DNA of 8,762 bases from Firmicutes bacterium CAG:341 (lineage in GTDB: Bacteria; Bacillota; Clostridia; Oscillospirales; Acutalibacteraceae). Under the pieces are notes generated by a model, which was not told where the DNA came from, made no database searches, and saw only the letters and a program-made list of their open reading frames with translations. Location: positions 33,869 to 42,630 of the forward strand of contig FR895309.1 of assembly GCA_000434995.1 (NCBI GenBank), given 5' to 3'. Within the stretch, counting starts at the first letter, position 1. Every line of letters begins with the position of its first letter. This document shows, piece by piece, positions 1-6,632 of this stretch. The translations under genes were made by a program, and so were the position numbers.

Positions 1-27
1 CTTTTTGGCGCTTTTTGTCTTTTGCTC

Positions 28-53
28 GGGGGCAGTACCGTCGTACAGCTCCC
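28..53. repeat. Imperfect inverted repeat (hairpin) in the left intergenic region
   Basis: GGGGGCAGTAC (28-38) and GTACAGCTCCC (43-53) are inverted arms around CGTC. Nine of 11 positions pair, with mismatches at two. No T-run follows on either strand, so it is not a standard terminator. It is noticeably richer in G and C than its surroundings. It could be part of an interspersed repeat or the edge of a structured RNA cut by the window. One copy cannot decide between these. Confidence 0.5.
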
Positions 54-97
54 ACTCACAAAATACAAAATTTATCTCGCTTTATCCAAAATCTGCC

Positions 98-128
98 AGC
101 GTGTAGAAATTTATCCCAACGCTTTTTT
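98..128 (+). terminator. Possible weak terminator for plus-strand transcription
   Basis: AGCGT (98-102) and ACGCT (119-123) can pair around a 16-base loop, and a run of T follows the second arm (123-128) on the plus strand. The stem is only five pairs and the loop is large, so this is weak. If real, it would end a convergent transcript entering from the left of the window. Confidence 0.25.
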
Positions 129-137
129 AGTTGTGTT

Positions 138-1061
138 TTATTTTTTGACAGATTCAATTATGCCTTCGGCAAGGCCTGCAATGCCTTGAATTTCTGACGG
201 AATAATGATTTTTGTTGCCTGACCGTCGGCAGCTTTTGCGAAAGCTTCGAGTGCTTTGAGCTTAAGAACAGACTCATTTGCATCTGCTTCATTAAGCATT
301 TTGATTGCATCTGCCGTTGCTTTTTGCACCTTGGCAATAGCTTCTGCTTCACCCTCTGCTTCTCTGATTTTAGCTTCTTTTTCAGCTTCTGCGGCAAGGA
401 TTGCCGATTGCTTATCTGCCTGCGCTTCAAGAATTTTTGATTCCTTATGGCCCTCTGCCACAAGAATGCGTGATTGCTTTTCACCCTCTGCACGAAGTAT
501 AGCTTCTCTTCTTTCACGCTCCGCTTTCATTTGTTTTTCCATTGCGTCCTGAATTTCTCTCGGCGGAATAATATTTTTAAGTTCAACACGGTTAACCTTA
601 ATGCCCCAAGGGTCAGTTGCTTCATCAAGAATTACTCTTATTTTTGCATTGATTGTATCACGGGAGGTAAGGGTTGAATCAAGCTCAAGTTCACCGATTA
701 TATTACGAAGAGTTGTTGCCGAAAGATTTTCAATAGCGGAAATCGGGTTTTCAACACCGTAACAATAAAGCTTTGGGTCTGTAATTTGGAAGAATACTAC
801 TGTATCAATCTGCATAGTTACATTATCTTTTGTAATAACCGGTTGCGGCTTAAAGTCTACTACCTGCTCTTTAAGAGAAACTGTTTTTGCAATTCTGTCA
901 ATAAACGGAACTTTAACATGAAGCCCTGTTTCCCATGTTGCAAAATATGCACCGAGGCGTTCAATTACAAAAGCTTTTGACTGCGGTACTATCCTGATGT
1001 TTGTAAGTACAAACAAAATAATTACTGCAATGATTACTAAAAATACAATTACCAATTTCAT
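138..1061 (-). CDS. SPFH/band 7 membrane protein (QmcA/paraslipin type)
   Basis: This is a 307-residue stomatin-like protein. Members of this family form large oligomeric assemblies on the membrane and are linked to membrane organisation and protease control. The substrate or partner of this one is unknown apart from the adjacent NfeD protein. One N-terminal membrane helix (3-20) is followed by the SPFH domain. That domain shows VPQSKAFVIERLG (25-37), GLHVKVPFID (46-55), ELELDSTLTSRDTIN (124-138) and WGIKVNRVELKNIIPP (152-167). Residues about 171-257 form a charged Ala/Glu/Lys-rich helix. It contains five consecutive 11-residue repeats (187-241) of the form IL.AE..K.S. The C-terminal end turns hydrophobic (IQGIAGLAEGII). 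AAGGAG (1073-1068) lies six bases before the ATG. Short NfeD plus paraslipin is a well-known gene pair. I saw no convincing terminator after the stop. Confidence 0.93.
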   Translation of the reverse strand: MKLVIVFLVIIAVIILFVLTNIRIVPQSKAFVIERLGAYFATWETGLHVKVPFIDRIAKTVSLKEQVVDFKPQPVITKDNVTMQIDTVVFFQITDPKLYCYGVENPISAIENLSATTLRNIIGELELDSTLTSRDTINAKIRVILDEATDPWGIKVNRVELKNIIPPREIQDAMEKQMKAERERREAILRAEGEKQSRILVAEGHKESKILEAQADKQSAILAAEAEKEAKIREAEGEAEAIAKVQKATADAIKMLNEADANESVLKLKALEAFAKAADGQATKIIIPSEIQGIAGLAEGIIESVKK

Positions 1062-1097
1062 AATTTTCTCCTTTTCTATCTTTTATATAAGTATATG

Positions 1098-1535
1098 CTA
1101 TTCTTTTTTTACTATCAATTTGACTCCGTCAATTTTTTCTATAATAACTTTTGTTCCTTTTTCTATGATTGATGAATCCAAACTTCGTGCAGTCCATATT
1201 TTTCCGTCTACTTTCACAAGTCCGGTGCCGTCAATATTGTTTATATCTTCAATAACGGTGGCAATTAAGCCTATGCATCTGTCTGCATTAGTCGGCTCAA
1301 CCTTAACGGTAAGCTTCTTTTTAACAATCGGCCTTGTTATCAGCAGCATTAAAACAGATGTTACGATAAAAACAATTATCTGCACATAAAGTTTTGCACC
1401 CAAAAGGCTTGAAACAAGCGCGGCACACGAACCGATTACAAACCAAACAGATACAAGCTGAACTGTTACCGCTTCAAGCACACCGAAGATTATTCCGGCA
1501 CAAATCCAGACTATATACATTTTTTCAAAACTCAT
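1098..1535 (-). CDS. NfeD/YbbJ-like membrane protein
   Basis: This is a short NfeD-family protein of 145 residues that partners SPFH proteins in the membrane. Its biochemical role is not established. Three hydrophobic helices lie at about 6-23, 27-45 and 48-67. The first pair carries the family pattern Trp...Gly...LEA...VWF..G. A soluble OB-fold domain follows from about 84, with TNADRCIG (82-89), GKIWTARS (111-118) and EKGTKVII (125-132). The long protease-bearing N-terminal part of full NfeD is absent, so this is the short YbbJ type. The frame stays open to an ATG at 1637. However, GGAGG (1547-1543) sits seven bases before the ATG at 1535, and the longer form would begin upstream of the predicted transcription start, so 1535 is chosen. 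The SPFH gene follows after 36 bases in the same operon. Confidence 0.92.
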   Translation of the reverse strand: MSFEKMYIVWICAGIIFGVLEAVTVQLVSVWFVIGSCAALVSSLLGAKLYVQIIVFIVTSVLMLLITRPIVKKKLTVKVEPTNADRCIGLIATVIEDINNIDGTGLVKVDGKIWTARSLDSSIIEKGTKVIIEKIDGVKLIVKKE

Positions 1536-1590
1536 TATACCACCTCCGTTTTCAATTAACACATAAAATGCATTTCCATATGTTGTGCTT

Positions 1591-1619
1591 ATTATACCAT
1601 ATTTGGTGCATATTTTCAA
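1591..1619 (-). promoter_or_regulatory. Sigma-A promoter of the nfeD-SPFH operon
   Basis: On the minus strand TTGAAA (1619-1614) and a perfect TATAAT (1596-1591) are 17 bases apart. TGG directly precedes the -10 box, giving an extended -10 (TGnTATAAT). Transcription should start near 1584, leaving an untranslated leader of about 50 bases. A small inverted repeat, ACCA-four bases-TGGT (1607-1596), overlaps the spacer and -10 box. It is short enough to be chance. Confidence 0.85.
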
Positions 1620-1716
1620 TATATAGTGCAGTTGCAAAAATGAGATTTACAATCTGTTCATAAACAATACTACCCCGATAACACAGCGTTTTTCAAACCA
1701 CAAGGACTTGTATATG
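1620..1716. other. Intergenic spacer between trp terminator and nfeD promoter
   Basis: About 100 bases with no coding frame of quality, no hairpin and no recognisable site. With the terminator on one side and a consensus promoter on the other, it marks the boundary between two transcription units. Confidence 0.6.
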
Positions 1717-1751
1717 AAAAAACCACCCTTACATATTGCATAAGGGTGGTT
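1717..1751 (-). terminator. Rho-independent terminator of the trp operon
   Basis: AACCACCCTTA and TAAGGGTGGTT pair perfectly over 11 bases around a nine-base loop, and the second arm runs into six consecutive T (1722-1717) on the minus strand. It lies 11 bases after the trpA stop. The tail on the opposite strand is broken (TTAATAATTTT), so it acts mainly on the trp transcript. Confidence 0.95.
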
Positions 1752-1762
1752 AATAATTTTAT

Positions 1763-2533
1763 TTATCTTATTGCGTCTTTCATTGATTTAACATAATCAA
1801 ATACATATTTAGGTGCATCTTTGCCATGCTCTGCCACAATATTTACTATTGCCGAGCCGACTATAACACCGTCGGCATATGCTGAAAATTCCTTTGCCTG
1901 CTGTGGCTTGTTAATACCGAAGCCGATTGCAACAGGAACATCCGTTACACTTTTGATATGTGAAACTATTGACTGCAAATCTGTTTTGATTTCATTTCTC
2001 ATACCGGTAACACCCATTGAAGAAACGGTATAAATAAAGCCTTTTGCGTCACTTGCTATCATTTTAATTCTGTCTTCACTCGTAGGTGCAATAAGTGAAA
2101 TTACATCTATATCATATTTTTCGGCAACGCTTTGAAGTTCGTCCTTTTCTTCATATGGTAAATCGGGTACAATTACACCGCTTATTCCGGCATCCTTTGC
2201 ATTTTGCAAAAATTTATCATATCCGTATTTAAAAAGAACATTAAGATAAGTCATATAAACCAAAGGAGTATCTACCCTGCCGCTGAGCTTTTTTGTAAGT
2301 TCAAAAACTTTATCGGTGGTAGTGCCTTGCGCAAGGGAACGCAAATTTGCTTCTTGAATAACAGGGCCTTCGGCAATAGGGTCTGAAAAAGGAATACCGA
2401 TTTCGATTAAATCACAGCCGCCGTTTGCCATAGCTGTCATAATTTCAAGTGATGAGTCTAAATCAGGATCACCCGCTGTAACAAAGCCAATAAAAGCTTT
2501 TCCGTTTTTAAATGCATTTGAAATATTACTCAT
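1763..2533 (-). CDS. trpA: Tryptophan synthase alpha subunit
   Basis: TrpA cleaves indole-3-glycerol phosphate to indole and glyceraldehyde-3-phosphate and passes the indole to TrpB. The 256 residues make a complete beta/alpha barrel. LIEIGIPFSDP (42-52) carries the catalytic Glu44. The next acidic position, the equivalent of Asp60 in Salmonella, is Glu55 here (IAEGPVIQ). That change keeps the charge, and I recall it in other clostridial TrpA proteins. PDLPYEE (123-129), the loop TVSSMGVTG (169-177), GFGI (204-207) and GSAIV (226-230) complete the active and phosphate sites. The start is the ATG at 2533: GAGGAG lies nine bases upstream of it, whereas an in-frame TTG at 2542 directly abuts that site. 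The ATG overlaps the trpB stop by eight bases, which fits the 1:1 complex. There is no tryptophan residue. A terminator follows. Confidence 0.97.
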   Translation of the reverse strand: MSNISNAFKNGKAFIGFVTAGDPDLDSSLEIMTAMANGGCDLIEIGIPFSDPIAEGPVIQEANLRSLAQGTTTDKVFELTKKLSGRVDTPLVYMTYLNVLFKYGYDKFLQNAKDAGISGVIVPDLPYEEKDELQSVAEKYDIDVISLIAPTSEDRIKMIASDAKGFIYTVSSMGVTGMRNEIKTDLQSIVSHIKSVTDVPVAIGFGINKPQQAKEFSAYADGVIVGSAIVNIVAEHGKDAPKYVFDYVKSMKDAIR

Positions 2534-3710
2534 GTAAATCAACTCCTCTGTATCTTGCTATTGCGGCAACATCCTTATCGCCCCTGCCTGAAAGGCAGCA
2601 AATAATAATATCATCCTTGCTCATAGTCGGTGCAAGTTTCATAAGATGTGCTACTGCGTGAGCTGACTCAATTGCACAAATAATTCCCTCTGTTTTTGCA
2701 ATATATTCAAATGCTTCAACAGCTTCATCATCAGTTACAGCCACATATTCCGCCCTGCCGATGTCATGCAAATATGCATGCTCCGGGCCGACACCCGGGT
2801 AATCAAGCCCTGCGCTGATTGAATATACAGGGGCGATTTGACCATATTCATTTTGGCAGAAATATGATTTCATTCCGTGGAAAACACCTAAAGAGCCGGT
2901 TGAAATAGTTGCGGCAGTTTCGCCTGTGTGAATTCCCCTGCCTGCTGCTTCACAGCCGATAAGCCTTACATCCTTATCATTTATAAAGTTATAAAACATA
3001 CCCATAGCGTTTGAGCCGCCGCCTACGCACGCCATTACGGCAGTAGGAAGCTTGCCCTCTTTTTCAAGTATCTGCTCTCTCGCTTCTTTTGAAATTACGG
3101 ATTGAAAATCCCTTACAATCATAGGAAAAGGATGAGGTCCCATTACAGAACCCAAAACATAAAGGGTATCATCAACACGGTTTACCCATTCACGCATAGC
3201 TTCGTTTACTGCGTCTTTAAGAGTCATTGTGCCTGTTGTAACCGGATGAACCTTTGCACCCAAAAGCTCCATTCTGTAAACATTGAGTGCCTGGCGGACA
3301 GTATCTTCCTTGCCCATAAATATTTCACATTCAAGCCCCATAAGAGCAGCGACAGTTGCAGTGGCAACACCGTGCTGGCCTGCTCCGGTTTCGGCAATAA
3401 CTCTTGTTTTGCCCATTTTTTTGGCAAGCAGGCACTGGCCGAGAACATTATTTATTTTATGTGCGCCGGTATGGTTTAAATCCTCACGCTTTAAATAGAT
3501 TTTTGCACCGCCCAAATCTTTAGTCATATTTTCGGCATAATAAAGAAGTGAAGGTCTGTTTGCATACTCCCTAAAAAGTGTATCAAGTTCAGATACAAAT
3601 TCAGGGTCATTTTTATAATGTTCATATGCATTTTCAAGATTTATAATTTCGTTCATCAAGGTTTCCGGTATGTACTGGCCACCGTGAACTCCGTAGCGTC
3701 CTTTACTCAT
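2526..3710 (-). CDS. trpB: Tryptophan synthase beta subunit
   Basis: TrpB condenses indole, received through a tunnel from TrpA, with serine to make L-tryptophan using pyridoxal phosphate. The 394-residue sequence is full length and of the classic TrpB1 type that pairs with TrpA. HTGAHKINN (80-88) holds the cofactor Lys85. AETGAGQHG (106-114) holds catalytic Glu107 and the carboxylate-binding loop. GGGSNA (230-235) grips the cofactor phosphate, and SGRGDKD (374-380) provides the pyridine-nitrogen site. GRYGVHGGQYIPE near the N terminus is typical of the family. The start overlaps the trpF stop by eight bases (ATGAGTAA), and a GGAG site lies about ten bases upstream. The same eight-base overlap recurs at the trpB-trpA junction. 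It has one tryptophan. Confidence 0.98.
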   Translation of the reverse strand: MSKGRYGVHGGQYIPETLMNEIINLENAYEHYKNDPEFVSELDTLFREYANRPSLLYYAENMTKDLGGAKIYLKREDLNHTGAHKINNVLGQCLLAKKMGKTRVIAETGAGQHGVATATVAALMGLECEIFMGKEDTVRQALNVYRMELLGAKVHPVTTGTMTLKDAVNEAMREWVNRVDDTLYVLGSVMGPHPFPMIVRDFQSVISKEAREQILEKEGKLPTAVMACVGGGSNAMGMFYNFINDKDVRLIGCEAAGRGIHTGETAATISTGSLGVFHGMKSYFCQNEYGQIAPVYSISAGLDYPGVGPEHAYLHDIGRAEYVAVTDDEAVEAFEYIAKTEGIICAIESAHAVAHLMKLAPTMSKDDIIICCLSGRGDKDVAAIARYRGVDLHE

Positions 3711-4281
3711 TTTTCATAATCTCCATAATTTCTTTAATTTTATTGTAATCTTTATTTGAATTTGTTTCCACCGCAGATGATAAATCAATGCAATACGGAT
3801 TTGCCTCATCAATTGCGGCTTTTATATTATCTTTATTTATCCCGCCGGCAAGGAAAAAAGGCTTTTTGCTTTTCGGCAAAATGCTCCAATCAAATTTCTT
3901 GCCTGTTCCCGTGCCTGAATCAAACAAAAAATAATCGGTATCATAATCGTTAATTTTATCAAACATTTGGGGATTAAAATATTTTATAACCGGAACATCA
4001 AAGCCTTTGCAAAATTCAGGTGTTTCATCACCGTGAAGCTGTATGGTATCTATTATACCGTTTTTGGTAAAATATTCAATATTTTCCTTGCTGTCATTTA
4101 CAAACACGCCTACCGCATTTATACCCTTATCCAAATGCTTTTTTAAAAGATTTGCAGTTTTTCGATTTATACTCCGCCTAAACCCCGGTGTTAAAATAAA
4201 GCCGATATAATCAGGTTTAAGCTCATTTACATATTCAATATCTTCAAGCCTTTTAAGCCCGCAAATTTTAAGCTTTGCCAT
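3703..4281 (-). CDS. trpF: Phosphoribosylanthranilate isomerase
   Basis: TrpF carries out the Amadori rearrangement of phosphoribosylanthranilate between the TrpD and TrpC steps. The protein has 192 residues, near the short end of the family. It opens with KICGLKR, giving the catalytic general base Cys7. VGVFVND (57-63), IQLHGDE (80-86), LFDSGTGTGKKFDW (119-132) with the catalytic acid Asp121, and LAGGIN (144-149) follow. The phosphate-binding end reads DLSSAVET (166-173), where the family usually has SSGVE. The Gly to Ala change is conservative. The ATG at 4281 lies inside trpC (14-base overlap), and GGGAG (4293-4289) sits seven bases before it. At its 3' end ATGAGTAA joins its stop to the trpB start. 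It has one tryptophan. Confidence 0.96.
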   Translation of the reverse strand: MAKLKICGLKRLEDIEYVNELKPDYIGFILTPGFRRSINRKTANLLKKHLDKGINAVGVFVNDSKENIEYFTKNGIIDTIQLHGDETPEFCKGFDVPVIKYFNPQMFDKINDYDTDYFLFDSGTGTGKKFDWSILPKSKKPFFLAGGINKDNIKAAIDEANPYCIDLSSAVETNSNKDYNKIKEIMEIMKNE

Positions 4282-5053
4282 ACAGCAACTCCCTGAGCAT
4301 TTCTTTTTTATTACTGCTTTTCATAAAAGTTTCGCCGATAAGCACCGCATCTGTCTTATTATTTTGCAAAACTTCTATATCTTCGTGTGTTTTTATTCCG
4401 CTTTCCGATACAAAAATTATATCTTTAGGAATAATAGCTCTGTACCTTGTGGAATTATTTACATCAACGCTGAAATCTTTAAGATTTCTGTTATTAACAC
4501 CTATAATTCTTGCGCCCGAAGCAATAGCTGATTTTATTTCTTCTTCATTATGCGCTTCCACCAGGGCGGATATACCCAAAGTATCGCAAATTTTGATATA
4601 TTCGCTGATAGTTTGCGTATCAAGAATGGCACAAATAAGAAGCACTGCTTTAGCACCAAGCACCTTTGCTTCATATATCTGATAATCGCACACCGTAAAA
4701 TCTTTTCGCAAAACGGGAATTGATACATTTTCGCAAATTTCTTTTAAATATTTATCACTGCCCATAAACCATTTCGACTCGGTAAGGCAGCTTATTGCAC
4801 TTGCGCCTGCACTTTCATATTCCTTTGCTATTTGGAGATACGCAAAATCCTCGCTTATCACCCCTTTTGACGGTGAAGCCTTTTTCACTTCGCAAATAAA
4901 CGAAAGGTTTTCGCCTTTAAGTGCTTTTTCAAATTCAAAATCACCCTTTGGCATTGCAAGTGCCTGCGCTTTGATTTCATCATAAGGCTTATTTTTTATT
5001 ATTTCTTTATATCTTTCTCTCGTGTTTTGTGCAATGGTATCAAGTATATTCAT
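4268..5053 (-). CDS. trpC: Indole-3-glycerol phosphate synthase
   Basis: TrpC closes the indole ring, converting carboxyphenylamino-deoxyribulose phosphate to indole-3-glycerol phosphate with loss of CO2 and water. The 261-residue protein is a complete beta/alpha barrel. Its catalytic blocks are all present: EVKKASPSKG (55-64), the LTESKWFMGS loop (90-99), VLRKDF (114-119) with the catalytic Lys, LVEAHNEEE (164-172), IGVNNRNLKDF (184-194) and VSESGI (215-220), followed by a GETFMKS phosphate-site region (240-246). It is a single-function protein, not fused to TrpF as in Escherichia coli. Its ATG overlaps the trpD stop (TAATG). The only purine-rich site upstream is AAAGG about 14 bases away, so initiation probably depends on ribosomes finishing trpD. 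Its last 14 bases overlap the start of trpF. It has one tryptophan. Confidence 0.97.
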   Translation of the reverse strand: MNILDTIAQNTRERYKEIIKNKPYDEIKAQALAMPKGDFEFEKALKGENLSFICEVKKASPSKGVISEDFAYLQIAKEYESAGASAISCLTESKWFMGSDKYLKEICENVSIPVLRKDFTVCDYQIYEAKVLGAKAVLLICAILDTQTISEYIKICDTLGISALVEAHNEEEIKSAIASGARIIGVNNRNLKDFSVDVNNSTRYRAIIPKDIIFVSESGIKTHEDIEVLQNNKTDAVLIGETFMKSSNKKEMLRELLYGKA

Positions 5054-6063
5054 TATTCATTAGTTACCTTTACAAAATTTTCAAGAACCTTGTATGCTTC
5101 GCCTGATGTTATTATATCCTGTGCTTTTTTAACTGCGTCTGCAAGTGAAATTCCCAAAATGCCGGCGTATATTGCCGCTCCGGCATTAAGAGCTACCGCT
5201 GTGTTTTGTGCGGCAGTACCTTTGCCCTGAAGAATTGCTGTTGTAATTTTCGCATTTTCTTCAGGTGTTCCACCGATAAGGTCATCTTTATTTACTCTTT
5301 CAAATCCGAAATCTTCCGGCTTGATTGTATAATACGAAATATTTTTGCCCCTGACTTCTGCAACCTTGGTTTCTGCCGATGCACTGATTTCATCAAGGCA
5401 ATCCATTCCGTAAACCACCATTGCGTCCGTTACACCGATTTTAACAAGTGCCTTTGCAATTTTTTCAACATATTCTTCGCTGAACACACCAAGCACCATT
5501 CTGTCTGCTTTGCCCGGATTTGTAAGCGGGCCTAAAATATTAAATACGGTGCGTATACCGATTTGCTTTCTGACCGGACCTACAAAACGCATTGCAGTGT
5601 GATATTTTTGTGCAAAAAGGAATGCAATATTATTTTCATCAAGTGATTTTTTCATAAGTTCGCTTTCGCAATCAATTTTTACACCGAGTGCTTCAAGGCA
5701 ATCTGCCGTGCCGCACTTTGATGATGCCGCGCGGTTACCGTGCTTAACTATTGTAACACCGGCACAAGCTGCCACAAAAGCGGAAGTTGTGGAAATGTTA
5801 AACGAATTTGATTTATCCCCGCCTGTGCCTACTATATCAAGTGCGTGGCCGCCGATATTAAACTGTGCTGCCTTTGCACGCATTCCGGTTGCGGCACCGG
5901 CAATTTCTTCTTCCGTTTCGCCCTTCATTGCAAGTGCTGTAAGAAATGAAGAAATAACTGCATCACTAACTTCGCCGCTCATAATTTCATCTATTGCCTG
6001 CCTTGATTCTTCAAAAGTCAGGTCCTGCTTTGCAGATACCTTTGCAAGTAATTCTTTAATCAT
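5053..6063 (-). CDS. trpD: Anthranilate phosphoribosyltransferase
   Basis: TrpD transfers phosphoribose from PRPP to anthranilate, giving phosphoribosylanthranilate. The 336 residues match the usual length. A helical N-terminal domain (1-70) is followed by the glycine-rich PRPP loop GTGGDKSNSFNIST (79-92), KHGNRAASSKCGTAD (107-121) lining the anthranilate and PRPP sites, RTVFNILGPLTNP (171-183), and DEIS (224-227) supplying the acidic metal ligands. It starts two bases after the trpG stop. Its ribosome site is the G-run GGGGG (6075-6071), seven bases before the ATG, rather than a canonical AGGAGG. Its stop overlaps the trpC start as TAATG. There is no tryptophan residue and no sign of damage. 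Confidence 0.97.
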   Translation of the reverse strand: MIKELLAKVSAKQDLTFEESRQAIDEIMSGEVSDAVISSFLTALAMKGETEEEIAGAATGMRAKAAQFNIGGHALDIVGTGGDKSNSFNISTTSAFVAACAGVTIVKHGNRAASSKCGTADCLEALGVKIDCESELMKKSLDENNIAFLFAQKYHTAMRFVGPVRKQIGIRTVFNILGPLTNPGKADRMVLGVFSEEYVEKIAKALVKIGVTDAMVVYGMDCLDEISASAETKVAEVRGKNISYYTIKPEDFGFERVNKDDLIGGTPEENAKITTAILQGKGTAAQNTAVALNAGAAIYAGILGISLADAVKKAQDIITSGEAYKVLENFVKVTNE

Positions 6064-6065
6064 AA

Positions 6066-6632
6066 CTATACCCCCAAAAAATTCCTGATTATATCTATTC
6101 CGTTCGGTGTCATTATTGATTCAGGGTGAAACTGAACACCGAATACATTATATTTTTTATGTTCAACTGCCATTATTTCACCGTCATCTGTTTTGGCTGT
6201 GATTTTTAAGCAATCGGGCAATGTGCTTTCATCTGCCGAAAGTGAATGATACCTTGCTACATCAATTGAATTTCCCAATCCTTTAAAAAGCTTTGATGAA
6301 TTATCAATTTCGCATTTGCTCTGCTTTCCGTGCATCAACTGCTTTGCATACGATACAACCCCTCCGTACGCTTCGCAAATTGATTGATGCCCAAGGCAAA
6401 CGCCTAATATTTTCATCTCGCTTCCGAGTTCTTTTACCACATCAATGCAAATGCCTGCGTCCTTTGGCCTTTTAGGGCCGGGTGATAAAATAATGTGGCT
6501 TGGTGCAAGCTCTTTAATTTCATCCACCGTCATTTCATCGTTTCTGATGATTTTAATATCGTCATTGATTGTGCCTACAAGCTGAAAGAGGTTATATGAA
6601 AAGCTGTCATAATTATCTATTAAAAGTATCAT
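6066..6632 (-). CDS. trpG: Anthranilate synthase component II (glutamine amidotransferase)
   Basis: TrpG hydrolyses glutamine and channels ammonia to TrpE. The 188-residue protein is a complete class I glutamine amidotransferase. It shows DNYDSFSYNL (6-15), the nucleophile elbow GVCLGHQ with Cys79, and HPES with His169 and Glu171 completing the triad. MHGK (100-103) and RYHSL (127-131) are the usual substrate-site elements. Family members mostly read SPGPG in the oxyanion loop, but here it is SPGPK (50-54), a mild oddity that need not affect activity. It is a stand-alone subunit, not fused to TrpE or TrpD. The ATG is embedded in the trpE stop (TAATG), and a GGAGG-type site lies within the last trpE codons. 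The same subunit might also serve a PabB elsewhere, as in Bacillus, but nothing in this window shows it. Confidence 0.96.
   Translation of the reverse strand: MILLIDNYDSFSYNLFQLVGTINDDIKIIRNDEMTVDEIKELAPSHIILSPGPKRPKDAGICIDVVKELGSEMKILGVCLGHQSICEAYGGVVSYAKQLMHGKQSKCEIDNSSKLFKGLGNSIDVARYHSLSADESTLPDCLKITAKTDDGEIMAVEHKKYNVFGVQFHPESIMTPNGIDIIRNFLGV

Larger units (their letters stand above)
1..137. other. Non-coding region downstream of the SPFH gene
   Basis: No protein frame here has a ribosome site or protein-like composition. The region holds the hairpin at 28-53, a T-rich stretch with GCTTTTTG-like repetition at 1-24, and AT-rich sequence from 61. The SPFH transcript enters it without an obvious intrinsic terminator of its own. 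Confidence 0.5.

Noticed and set aside
15..197. 60-residue plus-strand frame at the left edge
   Set aside because: It covers the hairpin region and the antisense end of the SPFH gene, has no ribosome site and does not resemble a folded protein.
256..552. Ala/Ser-rich 98-residue frame on the plus strand
   Set aside because: It is the antisense image of the charged coiled-coil repeats of the SPFH gene. Its low-complexity composition comes from those repeats, and it has no ribosome site.
1536..1637. 34-residue N-terminal extension of the NfeD protein from an ATG at 1637
   Set aside because: It would start upstream of the promoter at 1619-1591, and its residues are not membrane-like. The ATG at 1535 has an ideal ribosome site.
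2534..2542. TTG start for trpA three codons upstream
   Set aside because: The GAGGAG site directly abuts the TTG, leaving no spacing. It is well placed for the ATG at 2533.
3102..3479. 125-residue plus-strand frame opposite trpB
   Set aside because: It is a shadow of the conserved trpB coding strand, with no start signal and Cys/His-scattered composition.
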